DNA of 64,000 bases, from assembly GCA_003586115.2 (NCBI GenBank), contig QVOM02000053.1:9067072-9131071 (forward strand). Reading direction: 5' to 3'. Of this stretch, positions 1 to 11,240 are shown one piece after another. The notes beneath the pieces were generated by a model. That model saw nothing but the letters and a program-made list of their open reading frames with translations. It was not told the origin of the DNA and made no database searches. The first letter of the stretch is position 1; the number at the start of each line of letters is the position of its first letter. This DNA comes from Salvator merianae (Eukaryota > Chordata > Lepidosauria > Squamata > Teiidae). A program made the translations under genes and the position numbers.

Positions 1-1092
1 TCAGAAATTCTCATTAGCTGAACAATTTACTCAAACCTGAGCTAAATGTAAGGCGCTAATATGTCTTGCTTTCATAGCCTTTGGGGCTAAAGTTGTAGTT
101 GCAGTAAAGAACTGCTATTCCTTTGAAATAAGTTCCTTGGGGAAAAAAAGGGATCTACTCCCAGAAAGCGTCTATAGGATGGCAATCTGTCATACTGATC
201 TAGGCAAAACAAGATCAAACAGAAATTATGAAAAACTAAAGGAGCACTCCATCTGGTTTTCCCATTCAATTCAAATGTGGGGACCAATCAATGTTGAACA
301 ACCAAGACATCAATGAGATTTATGGCCCACAGTGTGTGTATATTCATTTTATCCATTGATATGGACTTTGCAATTTCATAATATGCTCAGTTTATAAGTT
401 TGAATAGAGCAGTTAACAAATGAATAATTCAATAAACTAAGCAAAACTTCATTATGTAATATAAAACACAGTGATACAGAGTTAAATATTAACATTTTTA
501 TTTTTTTTTCCTTTAAAGGATACTCTACAGCTGCTCCCCTCCTGTGGGACATCTGATAGGGTCTCTTTGCTCCATCTAAGAACCCCAAGGCAAGAGTTCT
601 TTGGCTTGGATTGTGAATTTACACACAAAGTGACTGGAATGAGTAAGAAAAGGAATGAGTTCAGTCATGACAACAAAATAATTCTTGGATATTTTAACTC
701 TTTGCTGTGCTACTCTCAATTGCTGAGCAACTTCCATTTGACCCATAAAGGGAAAATGGACATTGCCTCATCACGTCCAGTAGCTCAAAGCTTGAGTCCA
801 CGTACCCTGTGTCCTACATGCATCTTTCCATTCAGTTACCCGATGTGTGCCTGATCATCTGTGTCCTCTTGGTTCACTTCTCATGTGTGTTTATGTAGAA
901 TTGCAGACTTAACAATGCTTCACCTGCAATTAGTTCTACCAGTTAGCTATGTGTTTTAGCTGTCTTGCCCTTTGCCCCTTTAGTGCCTATGGGCACTAAC
1001 CGTCACTGGCCACTCCCAGCGAGGGTATTGTGCAAAGCATAGTTCCAATTTTATGTCTTTGAATTAATTCTTGCCTAGAGGTCACATCTGTC
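1..1092. other. Unique intronic sequence, nothing recognised
   Basis: Ordinary A+T-rich sequence. The open frames here are short, lack codon bias and match no family I know. No tRNA, splice-site pair or repeat end could be supported. Confidence 0.5.
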
Positions 1093-1500
1093 TTGGAGCT
1101 CATCTGCAGATGCTCCTGGTTGCTACTAGCTGTGGACAATGAAAACCTTGTCCATAGCTGTATTGGGAGCAGCATGACTGCTCTCAGTACACAGCTGTCA
1201 CACCTGCTTCTGGGTGTGAATACTGCAGGCTGTGGTGTGGCTGCAACTTTGCAGTTGTGTGCCACATTCCCGGTTGCCATGGCAGCGGCTGGACATTTCC
1301 ATGACTGCTGTCATGGCGGGTGGCCAGCATTTGCACTGCGAGTGCTGGAAGCATGTTTCCAGGCTGTTCCAGCCCTCGCAGTGCAGATGGGCATCACACG
1401 TGGAGATTGTTGCACCTTAGAATGGGATAACTATGCACCAGAGCAAAGCTGGGATAACTATGCACCAGAGCGCAAGAGGTGGGCAGAAGCATTAGAGTAG
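1093..1500 (+). repeat. Interspersed repeat, family C copy 1
   Basis: From about 1105 to 1390 this segment aligns by eye with the reverse complement of 34925-35230. Shared words include TGCTACTWGCTGTGGACA, a run around GTTGCCATGGCA, and GCATTTGCACTGC. The two copies are in opposite orientation. An open frame of 135 codons crosses it, but the frames differ between the copies, so it is not coding. A 27-bp tandem duplication closes the element at 1423-1476. Probably an old non-autonomous DNA transposon; class uncertain. Confidence 0.6.
1423..1476. repeat. 27-bp tandem duplication
   Basis: The word TGGGATAACTATGCACCAGA starts at 1423 and again at 1450, giving two head-to-tail units of 27 bp. A related but single word (TGGGATAATTAT) occurs at 34402 in a relative of the same repeat. 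Confidence 0.8.
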
Positions 1501-2984
1501 CCAAGCAGTAGATGTACAGACAGATTTCCATTTGATAGATGGAGTCTTCACAGTGGAGGTTCCTGACCTTCTCTATGGATTTATAACACATTCTGTATAA
1601 TTATTATACACCTTTCTTACACACACACACACGCACATGCACTTTCAGTTGAAATAGCAGCAGAATAGGGAAGCTGTGAGGCTAATGCTGATAACAGCTC
1701 CAAGCATTCAGTAGCCAAGGAAAGTATTCTTTCCTGTTATTGTGTGCCTTGCAAGTTGGTTAAGGATGTGATTCAGAAACTTAGCAAAAAGTGGAAACAG
1801 ACAGTGTATTGTAGACTTGTGGGAGTGCTGGATGTCCTTTTCTTGTGTATGGATTCTGAACTGAATGCAAGAAACCGGTTGGGTCAGCTGCAGCAAGCTG
1901 AAGGCTGTTAAGTCTCTTTTCTGCACCAGGCAGGAGGTCTCTCTCTCTCTCTCTCTTCAAAAGGGAAAGAAGAGAAGGTGATAAAGAGATGAGTCAGCTT
2001 CGGTGTCCAGGTTCCTTACTCATTTCCTGGATGCTGTGCTACAACCCATCCAGACATTCATCAAGTTCCCAAACACTCTACCACAGTTACAGAAAGTCAA
2101 TGACGGTTTATATGTCATTGGTAGTTTCTCGAATGCCCTGGGAATGATTGACTGCATTCACATTCTAACAGTGGCAGTGGCAGATAATGAGATGTAGAGG
2201 AGTCAGAAAGCATTTCGGCAGTAGAAGGGTGCAAGATGGTAACACTGGCTGTTTTGCTAGTTGTTTGTGGCAGTTTTCATAAAGCACTTCGCGCACAAAT
2301 GTATGTGCACACTCCAGCTGTTTTTGTGAAAATGGAGCTTTCTCAGATCTGTAAACTGCTTTGGCAAGGTTGTGCTCATTAGAACATCACACTGTGTATA
2401 ATTTCAATTTAGTTTCAGGTACTCACATCATGGTTTTCAAAGCAATCATGACGTTAAATCAAAACAGACCTTTCAATACTGTTCGAGCTAATGTGTGCAA
2501 TTGGATCCCACAACAATCATGTCACATAAGATTTGAAGCTTTATGCAGTGGGAGTATGCATTGAAAAGCAGCTGTCTTCCTTCTGCATCTGCCGTACCAA
2601 ATGTGTCTATCCCTCCTCCCCACGCCATTAAATTTCCAGTTTTATTCCCTGTTACTCCCTGTGTCTTGACAGATAGAGAAGACCTTCTCTTCAGGATCTT
2701 CACTTGGGCCTGTTAAACATCCATTTCCTGGTGGGTTCCTCCCTGCATTTTTGGAGATGATATTGATTCTGTTTATGGCAATGTATGTATGTATGAGATT
2801 CTCTTTGTCTTTCTCTTTGACAGCGTCTACATGGTGCCTTTACAGTGCTGTGAGTAAGGAGGGAGGGCCCCCCAAATCTTGCTTTCCAGTGACACATTCA
2901 GTGCACTGAATGAGTGTGGTGTCTGCATATACCCACACGTGTCCTGCTGTCGTGCTGCCATAAACATCCCTTGGGATGCCTGAG

Positions 2985-3271
2985 CAGAAATGTGCATAAA
3001 CTTTTTTATGTGTTTGATTCAAACCAAAAAGGGACTGGTTCACTTCAAAGTCAAACTTGCTTTCTTTGAACAGCATGGTGTTTGCTTTGATTCAACACCT
3101 TCAACTCTTGATTGAATGGGGTGTGTTCTCTAGGTTCATTAGAACATCGCTTTGGTTGGTTCAAATTCAGACTCTGCTTTTGAACAGGGTCTTCAGTTTG
3201 AACATGAACTTTTCAAACACACCCGTTTGATTCAAACCAGTTCAAACCCAAACCAGTTTGGCACATCGCTA
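2985..3271 (+). mobile_element. hAT-like MITE, subfamily B copy
   Basis: The left end reads CAGAAATGTGCA and the right end TGGCACATCGCTA, a degraded version of the TAGAGATGTGCA inverted terminal repeat seen in better copies. The interior carries the subfamily B wording (GGTTCACTTCAAAGTCAAAC, CACCTTCAACTC, AACCAGTTTGGCACAT). The flanking octamers tgcctgag and taccacaa match at only 4 of 8 positions, so the target duplication is decayed. No coding capacity. Confidence 0.65.
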
Positions 3272-5289
3272 TACCACAAGCGCTATGAGAGCCCCTCGTC
3301 TTGCTCTCTGTACTCATTGGCAGCTCAGCTGCTGCTTGAGACCTACTTGCCTCCTCGGTGGCCCGTTCTATGTCTTCAATGTTTGATGATCCCTGGGCTA
3401 TCAACATTGATCCTGGGGAACAAAAGTTCCTCAACTTCAATGCCACTGCAGCCGGTAGCAGTGAGTGGTGTGCTATCAACACACTGCGGCATTAAGAAGA
3501 GCATTACAAATGTATTACCAATCTTAATGGATAGGGGAAAGAATACTCTTCCTTACTTCTGTGCAGCTCTTATCTCTACTGTATATCTGTACATTGATAA
3601 TCTATGAGTGTGAATACGCATTAAGTGACTGCAGTCCCTATACCCACTCACCTGTGTTCATCTGCAATACTGTCCTTGTCCCTGTCACCACTCCAGTTGT
3701 TTTGTTAAGAGTTTGTGGGTGACCCTGCCATTTTGGGGTCCTTGAAACCATGCCTGTTCATGGAGATTGAGATAAGTGGGCTTCCTTGAAAGGCGGCCTC
3801 TCTATGCAGCTGCAGGTGCCCCATGTTAGAGTGACAGAAAGTGTCAGGGCAGGTTGTAGCCAACCAGATCACAGTATTTCCATGGTCCCCCTGAGCTTGA
3901 AATGAAACAATCATGAAGGAGAAAAGGAAAATTCACTCAAGTTCTGAGCTCCGAGTGCCAACTAAGTTTGTCCTTCACAGGAACAGCTCCTTCTGATAGT
4001 CTAAGCAGCTTTCTATGACACCAGGGTATACGAGAAGACTAAAGACATGTTTGAGAATCACACACATATATGAGGCCACTCCTGTCTTGTGGAGTTGCTT
4101 TTTAAAAACTGGTGTGACTCCCCCAATTTCAGATTAACCTACTTCTTGAACAGTATTTTTCCTGAACGACTTTAAATTTTCCTTAATTCCAGCACCAGTT
4201 TATTCCCCTTTGCCCCATCCCCAATACTCACATTCAAATTTACAGATCTCTTTCTTCTTCCTTGTCTTGTTTGCTTAATGTAGATTTTATGTCCTCTGGG
4301 GATCACATCTGTGCTCTGCACAGCACCTGGTGTACTGTTGGCACTAAATAATTGTTAAGTAGTAGAAAGTAGCAGTGAACGAAACACACTTTCAGATTAG
4401 ATTTGTGAAGCTAAGCATCTCTATTTGTTTTAGTGAGAATAAACGCAAGAGTTCAAGCTAATCTGCCTTTGATCCAAATTACCTGTTGTGAACCTTTATT
4501 TTTCATTACTTCACATGTGATTATGTACCTCTATTAAGTTTGAAGCACAAAGAAATGAGCTCAGGTAAATTAGAGAATTCTCAGCCAAGCCAAGGTTCCT
4601 GATGGATTTCGCTGCTCTCTGAGTGGATGCATCATTCAAAGTTCTCTGCCTTCCTAACAAAGGGACACAAATCCATTTCTGCAGGAAAATTATATGCTCC
4701 AAGAATTGCTGTAAAAAGTAGCAAACTGGGATCACAGCTGAAAAGGGATCAGAGCTCTCTAGACTGAATTGTTCTGAGAGATACTCCTAAATATGGGAAG
4801 AGGCATCTTAATCTTGTTGAGGTATAAAAACACTGTGAAAGGTAGAATGTTATGGGCTTTCCGATAATATTACATTGCAGCTGCCAGTACATCAGTATCC
4901 ATACTTGCACACTATGTCATCCAAAGGCAGCCCAGCCATCTGATAAACCAAATATAGTTCATAATATAGGAGCAATCAGGAGCAGCTGGTTGGATACCTT
5001 GTGTTCAGCAGGAGCTACAAGAATTGGGATGAGAGTTATCATGTGACCTATTTTCTAGCTAAAAGTATTCTCATCCAAGATGTGTTTGAAGTCTGTCTTA
5101 AAAATGGAAGCCCTGAAGTGGCCTTAGGTTTCCTGGTAACATACTTTCTAGGATAAACAGGATCTGCACAGGCCGTTTCTGGAAACACTTTATCATTTGT
5201 GTGCACTTAGTTTTCTGAGTCACAAATTGTTTGAGAGCAGCTTCAGATATCCAGACAAGAAAAGTTCAGAAGATGAAGGCAAGCCTTCT
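3272..5289. other. Intronic sequence, no gene seen
   Basis: Mixed unique sequence. A 151-codon open frame spans 3152-3607, but it begins inside the MITE that ends at 3271 and shows no recognisable domain. I see no reliable repeat boundaries between 3640 and 5280. Confidence 0.4.
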
Positions 5290-5405
5290 GCATGTCTCTG
5301 TGTTCTGGACTAGGCTGCACTGGTCTACCAGTAGATCTTGGGGGACAGGATCTCTCAGATCCACACTAACGTGCACACCAATGAGGCCCAGAAGCCAGCT
5401 GGGGG
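5290..5405 (+). repeat. Interspersed repeat, family D fragment
   Basis: Matches parts of 57095-57300 and 61920-62095: a GTTCTGGAYYAGG-like word, then TCCACACTAACGTGCA (TCCRCAYTAAYRTGC in the others), then GAGGCCCAGAAG. This copy lacks the middle portion and ends at a run of ten G at about 5401-5410. Confidence 0.55.
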
Positions 5406-5632
5406 GGGGGAGTCCTATCTACCATAGATAAGAAGGAATAATATGGTCTGTGATGAGTGAAAACATGGCTAAACTCCAGACAGCAGCCTTATTTTTGCAC
5501 CTTTTTTTGTACCCTTGGTTTCATAAACAGACTTCTTGTTTGGTCTTGATCAGGGCTTACATGCCTTTCTGAACATGAAGACTGATTTCTTTCCCAAGTG
5601 TATAATCACTGTACACCCCAATAGGAAGGAAG

Positions 5633-5970
5633 TAGAGATGTGCAAAAAGCAATTTGCAAATTCAATGGAATATTTTGCATTTGTGGATATTTAAATCAAA
5701 TTAAAAATGTGGGGTTCCTTTGCATTTTCAGAGTTCAGCTGAAAATAACCAGTCTCTTCCCTCATGAAAGTGAAATATTTAGAATATTCATGTTTTCACT
5801 GTGTTTTAACCCATGAAAACAACATTTTCAATGGGGAAAACACTGCAAAAACTGTGAAATTGAACATGAAAAAACACTTTTTCGTTGTTACAATTCACTG
5901 ATGAAGCCAAAAAAGAATTTTCACTTTGACAGTGAATTGAAAACATGAATTTTGTTTGTGCACTTCCCTA
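5633..5970 (+). mobile_element. hAT-like MITE, subfamily A, exact 8-bp TSD
   Basis: A 338-bp element bounded by TAGAGATGTGCAAA on the left and TTTGTGCACTTCCCTA on the right, which form an imperfect inverted repeat. It is flanked on both sides by the identical octamer GAAGGAAG (5625-5632 and 5971-5978). Eight-base target duplications and roughly 12-bp ends beginning TAG are typical of hAT transposons. The interior is A+T-rich with no transposase frame, so it is non-autonomous. Confidence 0.85.
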
Positions 5971-6557
5971 GAAGGAAGTAAAGATGGGATGAAATTGAAC
6001 TTTTTTGTTAGCACTCAAAATTGAAGAACAATTTTAAAAAGAAGAAAGTCGATGAAGGATTCCTAGTCCTTGGGTCCAACTGTGAGATCTTCTTTAGGTC
6101 CCATGATTGCCTCTTGCCATCTGGAGGCATCCTTTGGTGGTTTAGAGATGACTTAGAGATAGTTTGCTTTGAAATCATTCACATGCTAGTCTGCCTCTAC
6201 CCCTCTCATGAGCATTCAAATGGATTGCAGAAGGATTGAGAACACAAGGACCACCCCAAAGGTACTTTTGAGCCACCTTTTTGCTACATGTGAACATAGC
6301 CTAAGTTGCAGCCTCAGTTTTGATCAGTATTTGTGTTGCACAATATAAAAATTTCAAGGTTGGGAGCCTATTATGAAAGGTTAAGATTTAGTGTCTCCAT
6401 AGAAGGTTGAGACTAGCAAATTTTGGGTAGAAGCTGGGAATTCCTTAAGCAAGGGCACAATAAGTGTGACATATATCCATGGCAAAGAAAAGCAAGATGG
6501 CTCCTTCATACAATGCAGAATGAGACCAAAATGTGCACAGACTGCAGAAGTAAATAA

Positions 6558-6900
6558 TGGAGATGTGCAAAATTCCTTTTGTGTTCGAAAATTCAATCAA
6601 ATAATTCGTGTTTGAAGCTGTTTGCATTAAACAAAACATGTGGTGGTTCAAATATCCAGAAATCCAATCAAACCAAACTAGTCTTTCATTCGTGAACATG
6701 AATGATTCAATCAAAAAGTTCATTATCCCTATGTTTTTGTCCTTGAAAAGGACTTTTTTTTCAATGGAAAAATGTTTTTTTGTTTTGTTTTCGAACGAGT
6801 TAGAAAACAGACATGAGCAACCATTTATTGCTGTTGAGCCAAACAGGTGTTTGGTTCAATTTCAAGTCAAACATGCAATTCTTGTTTATGCACATCTCTA
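6558..6900 (+). mobile_element. hAT-like MITE, subfamily A, exact 8-bp TSD
   Basis: A 343-bp element starting TGGAGATGTGCAAAATTC and ending TTTATGCACATCTCTA, flanked by the identical octamer GTAAATAA (6550-6557 and 6901-6908). The interior resembles the element at 5633, including a long A/T stretch around a CAATGGAAAAA word. The small open frames on both strands here are consequences of the A+T-rich inverted repeat and are not genes. Confidence 0.88.
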
Positions 6901-7189
6901 GTAAATAAGCATCAAATTTAGCAGAGTATAGTAATGAGCAGCAAGCTAAGAAATAGCCAAAAGCTCCCCAAGTGTTTTCTAGCAAAACAAGTGCTTGTAT
7001 TCCTGCCATCAGGCATGTGTGAGCTGGTCATATTAGCCATACTCACTACACAGTCATTAGTTCTGATCTCTCTCTCTTCAACTCTCCATATATGATCCAT
7101 TACATTACAGTTGATCTTCTATTCTGGTTCTCATAAAGAACAATAAACTCTCCCCATGATTTTATTTGTTTGTTGCATTGTGTTCCAGC

Positions 7190-7530
7190 TCCATGGCTGG
7201 ATTTGAGTTTCTTCCTGCCGACCATTAAACAACTATAAAACCCCGGAGTTCATTGTTGTCCAGTGTCGCAAACAACACAGCTCTTAGCCACCACCCACCA
7301 TTGACAAAGATAATCTGATGGTCACATCTGCATGTCAGCGCCATAAAGAGAAGCCCCTGAATCTGTCAGAGTGTGAGGCAAAGGCATTAGCGATTTCAAT
7401 TCTGCTTTATTTTCCACTTGAAATGGAGGAAAACAGACAAAAAACAAATAAGAAAGCTAAACAGTTGCGTGAGAGCTAGCAATTTGCCGAGCAGCTAGTG
7501 ACAGACACTGTATTATCATAATTGTCTCTT
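7190..7530. promoter_or_regulatory. Candidate conserved enhancer
   Basis: Repeat-free block with a mixed composition that stands out from its surroundings and few low-complexity runs. It contains words suited to developmental factors: CATTAAACAACTA (FOX-like), ACAAAGATAATCTGATGG (SOX/TCF-like plus a TAATCT Otx/Pitx-like core), GTCAGCGCCATAAAG, and a TTAGCGATTTCAATTCTG stretch. Genes of the teashirt family are known to sit among conserved non-coding elements. Conservation itself cannot be seen here, so this is inference from texture. Confidence 0.4.
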
Positions 7531-7734
7531 CTACATGATAGGACAGAAAAATAATAATGTCATTTTATTTATAGCCAGGGTGCCCCCTTTATGAGAGTCA
7601 TACAAGTTTCTGCCAACTAGAGTAGGTCAAATGACATCTTTTGATCAGTCCTGTCCAAAGAGATCAAAGATGAATGGCAGGTAATGGATATCCAATGACA
7701 AACCAAATCTAAAACAGAAATAAGGCTGCCAGGA

Positions 7735-7905
7735 GCCTGCCAGTTACCCATTAAAGGCCCACCTAACTAAGGCAGGCTGTTTGACATGTTAGCCGACCAC
7801 CTAAATCAGCTCAGCGTAGGTGCTAAAATTGTGTATTATCATTGGAAATGGCTATTATTTCCTCGGTAACATTTCTGTTAAGGCTTTGTTTGTCTTAGGC
7901 TGACC
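7735..7905. promoter_or_regulatory. Candidate conserved enhancer
   Basis: Continues the texture of the previous block after a gap, with CCATTAAAGGCCCACCTAA, TGACATGTTAGCCGACCACC and a TATTATCATTGGAAATGGC stretch (CCAAT reverse word). There is no repeat similarity elsewhere in the window. No biochemical evidence is available from sequence alone. Confidence 0.3.
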
Positions 7906-8590
7906 AACCATCTCCGGAGGCAGGGGGCTTTGAGCTTGCTAAATCTCTAGACTCCTGAGTGATCAAAGCTGAGCAAATCATGGAGTATTACCTTATTTTC
8001 CCCGTTTTATAATTGTTGCTTCTATTAGGGGGGAGGGTGAAACCTCTTCTTGTATGCCCTTGCAAACAGTTGCTGCTGTTTCCTCCTCCAAACTGATGGA
8101 TTTTGTCCAAATGTATAGAAGACTACATTCTTCCATATTTTGGAAGATAAATTAAAAATAAAAATCGTCTAGCATCGGGATAATATTTGCTGTAAAAAAA
8201 ATACTGTGAAAAACTTGCATATTAGCACTGCAATGAATAGTAGATATTTTGTAGGTGCTGTCTTCAAACAGCTCAGATTTTCTGTTCTTAGTCATCTTTC
8301 TAGGCATGTATTTATGTGTGTCCATCCTTCCATCCATCTACCTATCCACTCACCCACCCTTATAGTTTGTTCATAAGCTTCTCCATCTAAACACAAATCT
8401 AATTTGAAGGGTGGAGGACTGGAATTTGGAGAATTTAACAAACTGGCAGGATGGTGATGGTAATATATACTACAAAAAAGCAATATTGCTTGGGATTAGT
8501 TCTATTTTTGTCTTATATTTTGTTGATTTTGAAATCCTTGATTAGGATTTAAATTAACAGCAGGTCAAACTTGAGTCACTACATCTGATG

Positions 8591-8670
8591 GTTTGTACAA
8601 CCAACTATTAATAATGATGATGATGATGGTGGTGGTGGTGGTGGTGGTGGTGATGATGATGTTTGTACAA
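8591..8670. repeat. GAT/GGT compound microsatellite between direct repeats
   Basis: A (GAT)n(GGT)n(GAT)n tract occupies about 8613-8660. It is bracketed by two identical 10-bp words GTTTGTACAA at 8591-8600 and 8661-8670. The trinucleotide expands between duplicated flanks, which fits slippage or a small local duplication. Confidence 0.85.
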
Positions 8671-9443
8671 GCACTTGTACTATGTTACCATCCAAACACT
8701 GGAATTTTCTCATCCAATTCAGATCCTACCTAAGAAGCTAGTAATTGGAAGAGTATCTTCTTAAAATGTGGGATGTTCTGCTTTCTGTAACTGGCAGAGT
8801 ATTTTTTCTATTCCATATTCAAAATTGTAAAAAAAAAAAATAATGAAAAAGAATAAAAGAGACTTTTTTGGGGTGTGAAGGTGGGAACATATGATATTGA
8901 GCCCAAAGGTATCTTATTAATTCCAGTATGACAAACAAACCATTCAGTAGGAAGCACATTTCAAATGTGGTTGTACTCGCTTTTCTTATTTAGAAGAAAT
9001 TTTGTCATCAGAAGACAAAACTGTATGAGTATGCAAATGTAGGGAAAAAAGAAAAGAAAAGTGGGGAAGGACGGAAGGGCATGATTTCAGCATCACAGTT
9101 GTAAAAAAAAAAAGGTTTCATTTACAGGTAGAAGAATCCAAGGTTTTTCTGCCCAAGCTTCATTTAGGAAAGGAATCATTTTATCAAACCTGGTTAACAA
9201 GGACTAGAATTCTAAACTAGATGAATGAAGGAAAAAAACAACAAAAACCTATTGAATACGCTCTGTAAAGAATGCAATAAGAATAATTTTATCTAAGCTG
9301 GAGAGTATATATTGGATGAAATTCCTGCTGCTTTCCTCAGTAGACTGGAAGCAGGAATTTATATAATGGGAGGAAATGGTGCAGAAACAATGAAGTGATG
9401 GAACTTGTTGTGAAAGTAGAAGAGGCCGCTAGCTAAGATCAGA

Positions 9444-9737
9444 GGCCATGTCTCCACTCTTTGGTGGAGGTGGTTAAGGAAGGGGAGGCGACATGAAAAA
9501 AGGTGCCCTCCTAATCTCCAATTTGGAGCAAGCAGGCACTGTGGAGTGGTGCATCCTCCTTTTAGGGTGGGAGGAGCCTCTGTTTAAAGCAGGTGCCTCT
9601 GTTGGTGATTTCTTCAGAAAAGGGTCCCTCACAATCACTGTGAGGCACCTGCTGCCACTGAAAATGGAGGTGGGGTGGCAGTGGACATCTTCTTGGACCC
9701 ACAGAGGTGCCCTGGATGAGTAAGTGGAGATGTGGCC
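9444..9737. mobile_element. Small TIR element, family E
   Basis: Begins GGCCATGTCTCCACT and ends AAGTGGAGATGTGGCC, a roughly 15-bp inverted repeat with one to two mismatches, total 294 bp. The interior is rich in GGTGCC and GGAGG words and contains further short palindromes. The 3-bp flanks are aga and tga, so any target duplication is imperfect. Related wording (CTCCACT, AAAATGGAGGTG, GGTGCC) recurs at about 54365-54640 and 30779-30960. The several overlapping open frames on both strands are by-products. Confidence 0.6.
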
Positions 9738-10540
9738 TGAATGAATTCCTGAAGTGATTATAAGGTTCACATACCTGGTGCTTAGATATGGAAAGCACAT
9801 TCCACTACCAGCAAGATAACTGTAATTTGATTTTAGTATTAACAGAATCATAAGGGGTTTCATAATGAGAAATGGCTGCATTTTGAGTATATCCAAAGCC
9901 ATGCACACATGGCTGATTTGCAGAATAGAGGCTTAGTTGCCAACATACATTGTACATATATACAAATAAAAATAACCTTAACAGAACCATTTAAACAGAA
10001 CAGGTGGGAATAAACAAGCTGATAAATAACAATATATCTGGCATAGAATAGTCCAAATTTTCTGGGGCTGCTGATAGAAATGGTAACTATATTGAGTAAA
10101 AATCCATCATAACTGAAGAACCTTGCATCTGTTTGTACTGACATGTTACAAGTTCAAGTGAGAATAAGTGCCATACTCGGGAATACCAATGTTGGATTGT
10201 GAAGCATTTATGGTCCTTCCAGTCTCGTGAAATAACCTGTTTGGCTGCTGTTAGAAAAAAGTCCAACAGGATCATAATGTTGTTAACAGGTTGGTTCTCA
10301 GGTGGCCAGTATTGGAGCAAACATAATTCCGGAGAAAGTTCAGTGTCTAAATGTATATACTTTTTAACTTCCCTAAAAACCACCTCCCCAAATGAATAAA
10401 CGAAAACACAATCCCACCACATATGAAGATAATAGCCTTTGGCCTCCCAGTAATGCCAACATAAATTTTGCTGATAGTTCCTTTTTCTAGATGTTGAGCC
10501 TGATTAAGCCTGATCAAGTTCATGAGTATTGTGGCTTTTG

Positions 10541-10568
10541 CATCATCATCATCATCATCATCATCATT
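10541..10568. repeat. (ATC)n microsatellite
   Basis: About nine uninterrupted CAT/ATC units. Confidence 0.9.
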
Positions 10569-10974
10569 ATTAAAATGAAATAATGATTTAAGTTGTTTTT
10601 GACATATTGTATATTTTAGCAGTACACTGTGGTGGAATATAACTTAATATCAGTGTGTGTGAAACTTTGGGAGGGAATGATAGAGTTTGGGGAATGTTTT
10701 GGTATTATTAGGCAGATAAGAATAGAGGAACTTTCTAAAAATCCCAGTGCAGATTTTTTTTCCAAAATAGTAATTTTAAAATACATATTTTGGGAAAAAA
10801 ATGTATTTTAAAATAGCATCTCAAATGAATGTTTAAGGGGAAAAAAATCATCTAGGTCAATTCATAAATAGAAGGACTGTTCAAAAAGTTCCAAAGGAAC
10901 TTGGGCCAGGGATGGACTAATTTGCCATATTTATATGTGTGTGTGAGTGTGCATGCGTGCGGACATTCATGTAT

Positions 10975-11240
10975 TCTGTTTTACTAATTAGAAGTCTGCT
11001 CTGCTAATGATATATTCTCTACCATTCTCTCCACCCGCCCTTCTCAGATCACATTCTCTTGGTAGCCTAAAGAACATATTTAGAAGCATAATTAGTTATA
11101 ATTAGAGGCAAACAAACATAATTTGCACAAGGTAATTGATTATAAAAGATTAACAGGTAGCAGGATTGGGAGAAGCAGGAGCTTGGTGTTTAATTTTGAT
11201 TGTCATCCTGAAAGGCTTACATGTGACGAAAAGAAGAAAA
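10975..11240. promoter_or_regulatory. Candidate homeodomain-site-rich enhancer
   Basis: A repeat-free block with clustered homeodomain cores: CATAATTAGTTATAATTAG (two TAATTA at 11088-11106), GGTAATTGATTATAAAAG, and TTTTGATTGTCATCC, which resembles a PBX/MEIS composite. The density of TAATTA/TGATT words within about 130 bp exceeds that of the surroundings. Inference only. Confidence 0.4.

Noticed and set aside
1093..1500. 135-codon forward frame rich in Ala and Leu
   Set aside because: Lies in a repeat whose sister copy is not open in the same frame.
6600..6900. Forward and reverse frames of about 70-97 codons that look like a small membrane protein
   Set aside because: They come from an A+T-rich terminal-inverted-repeat element.
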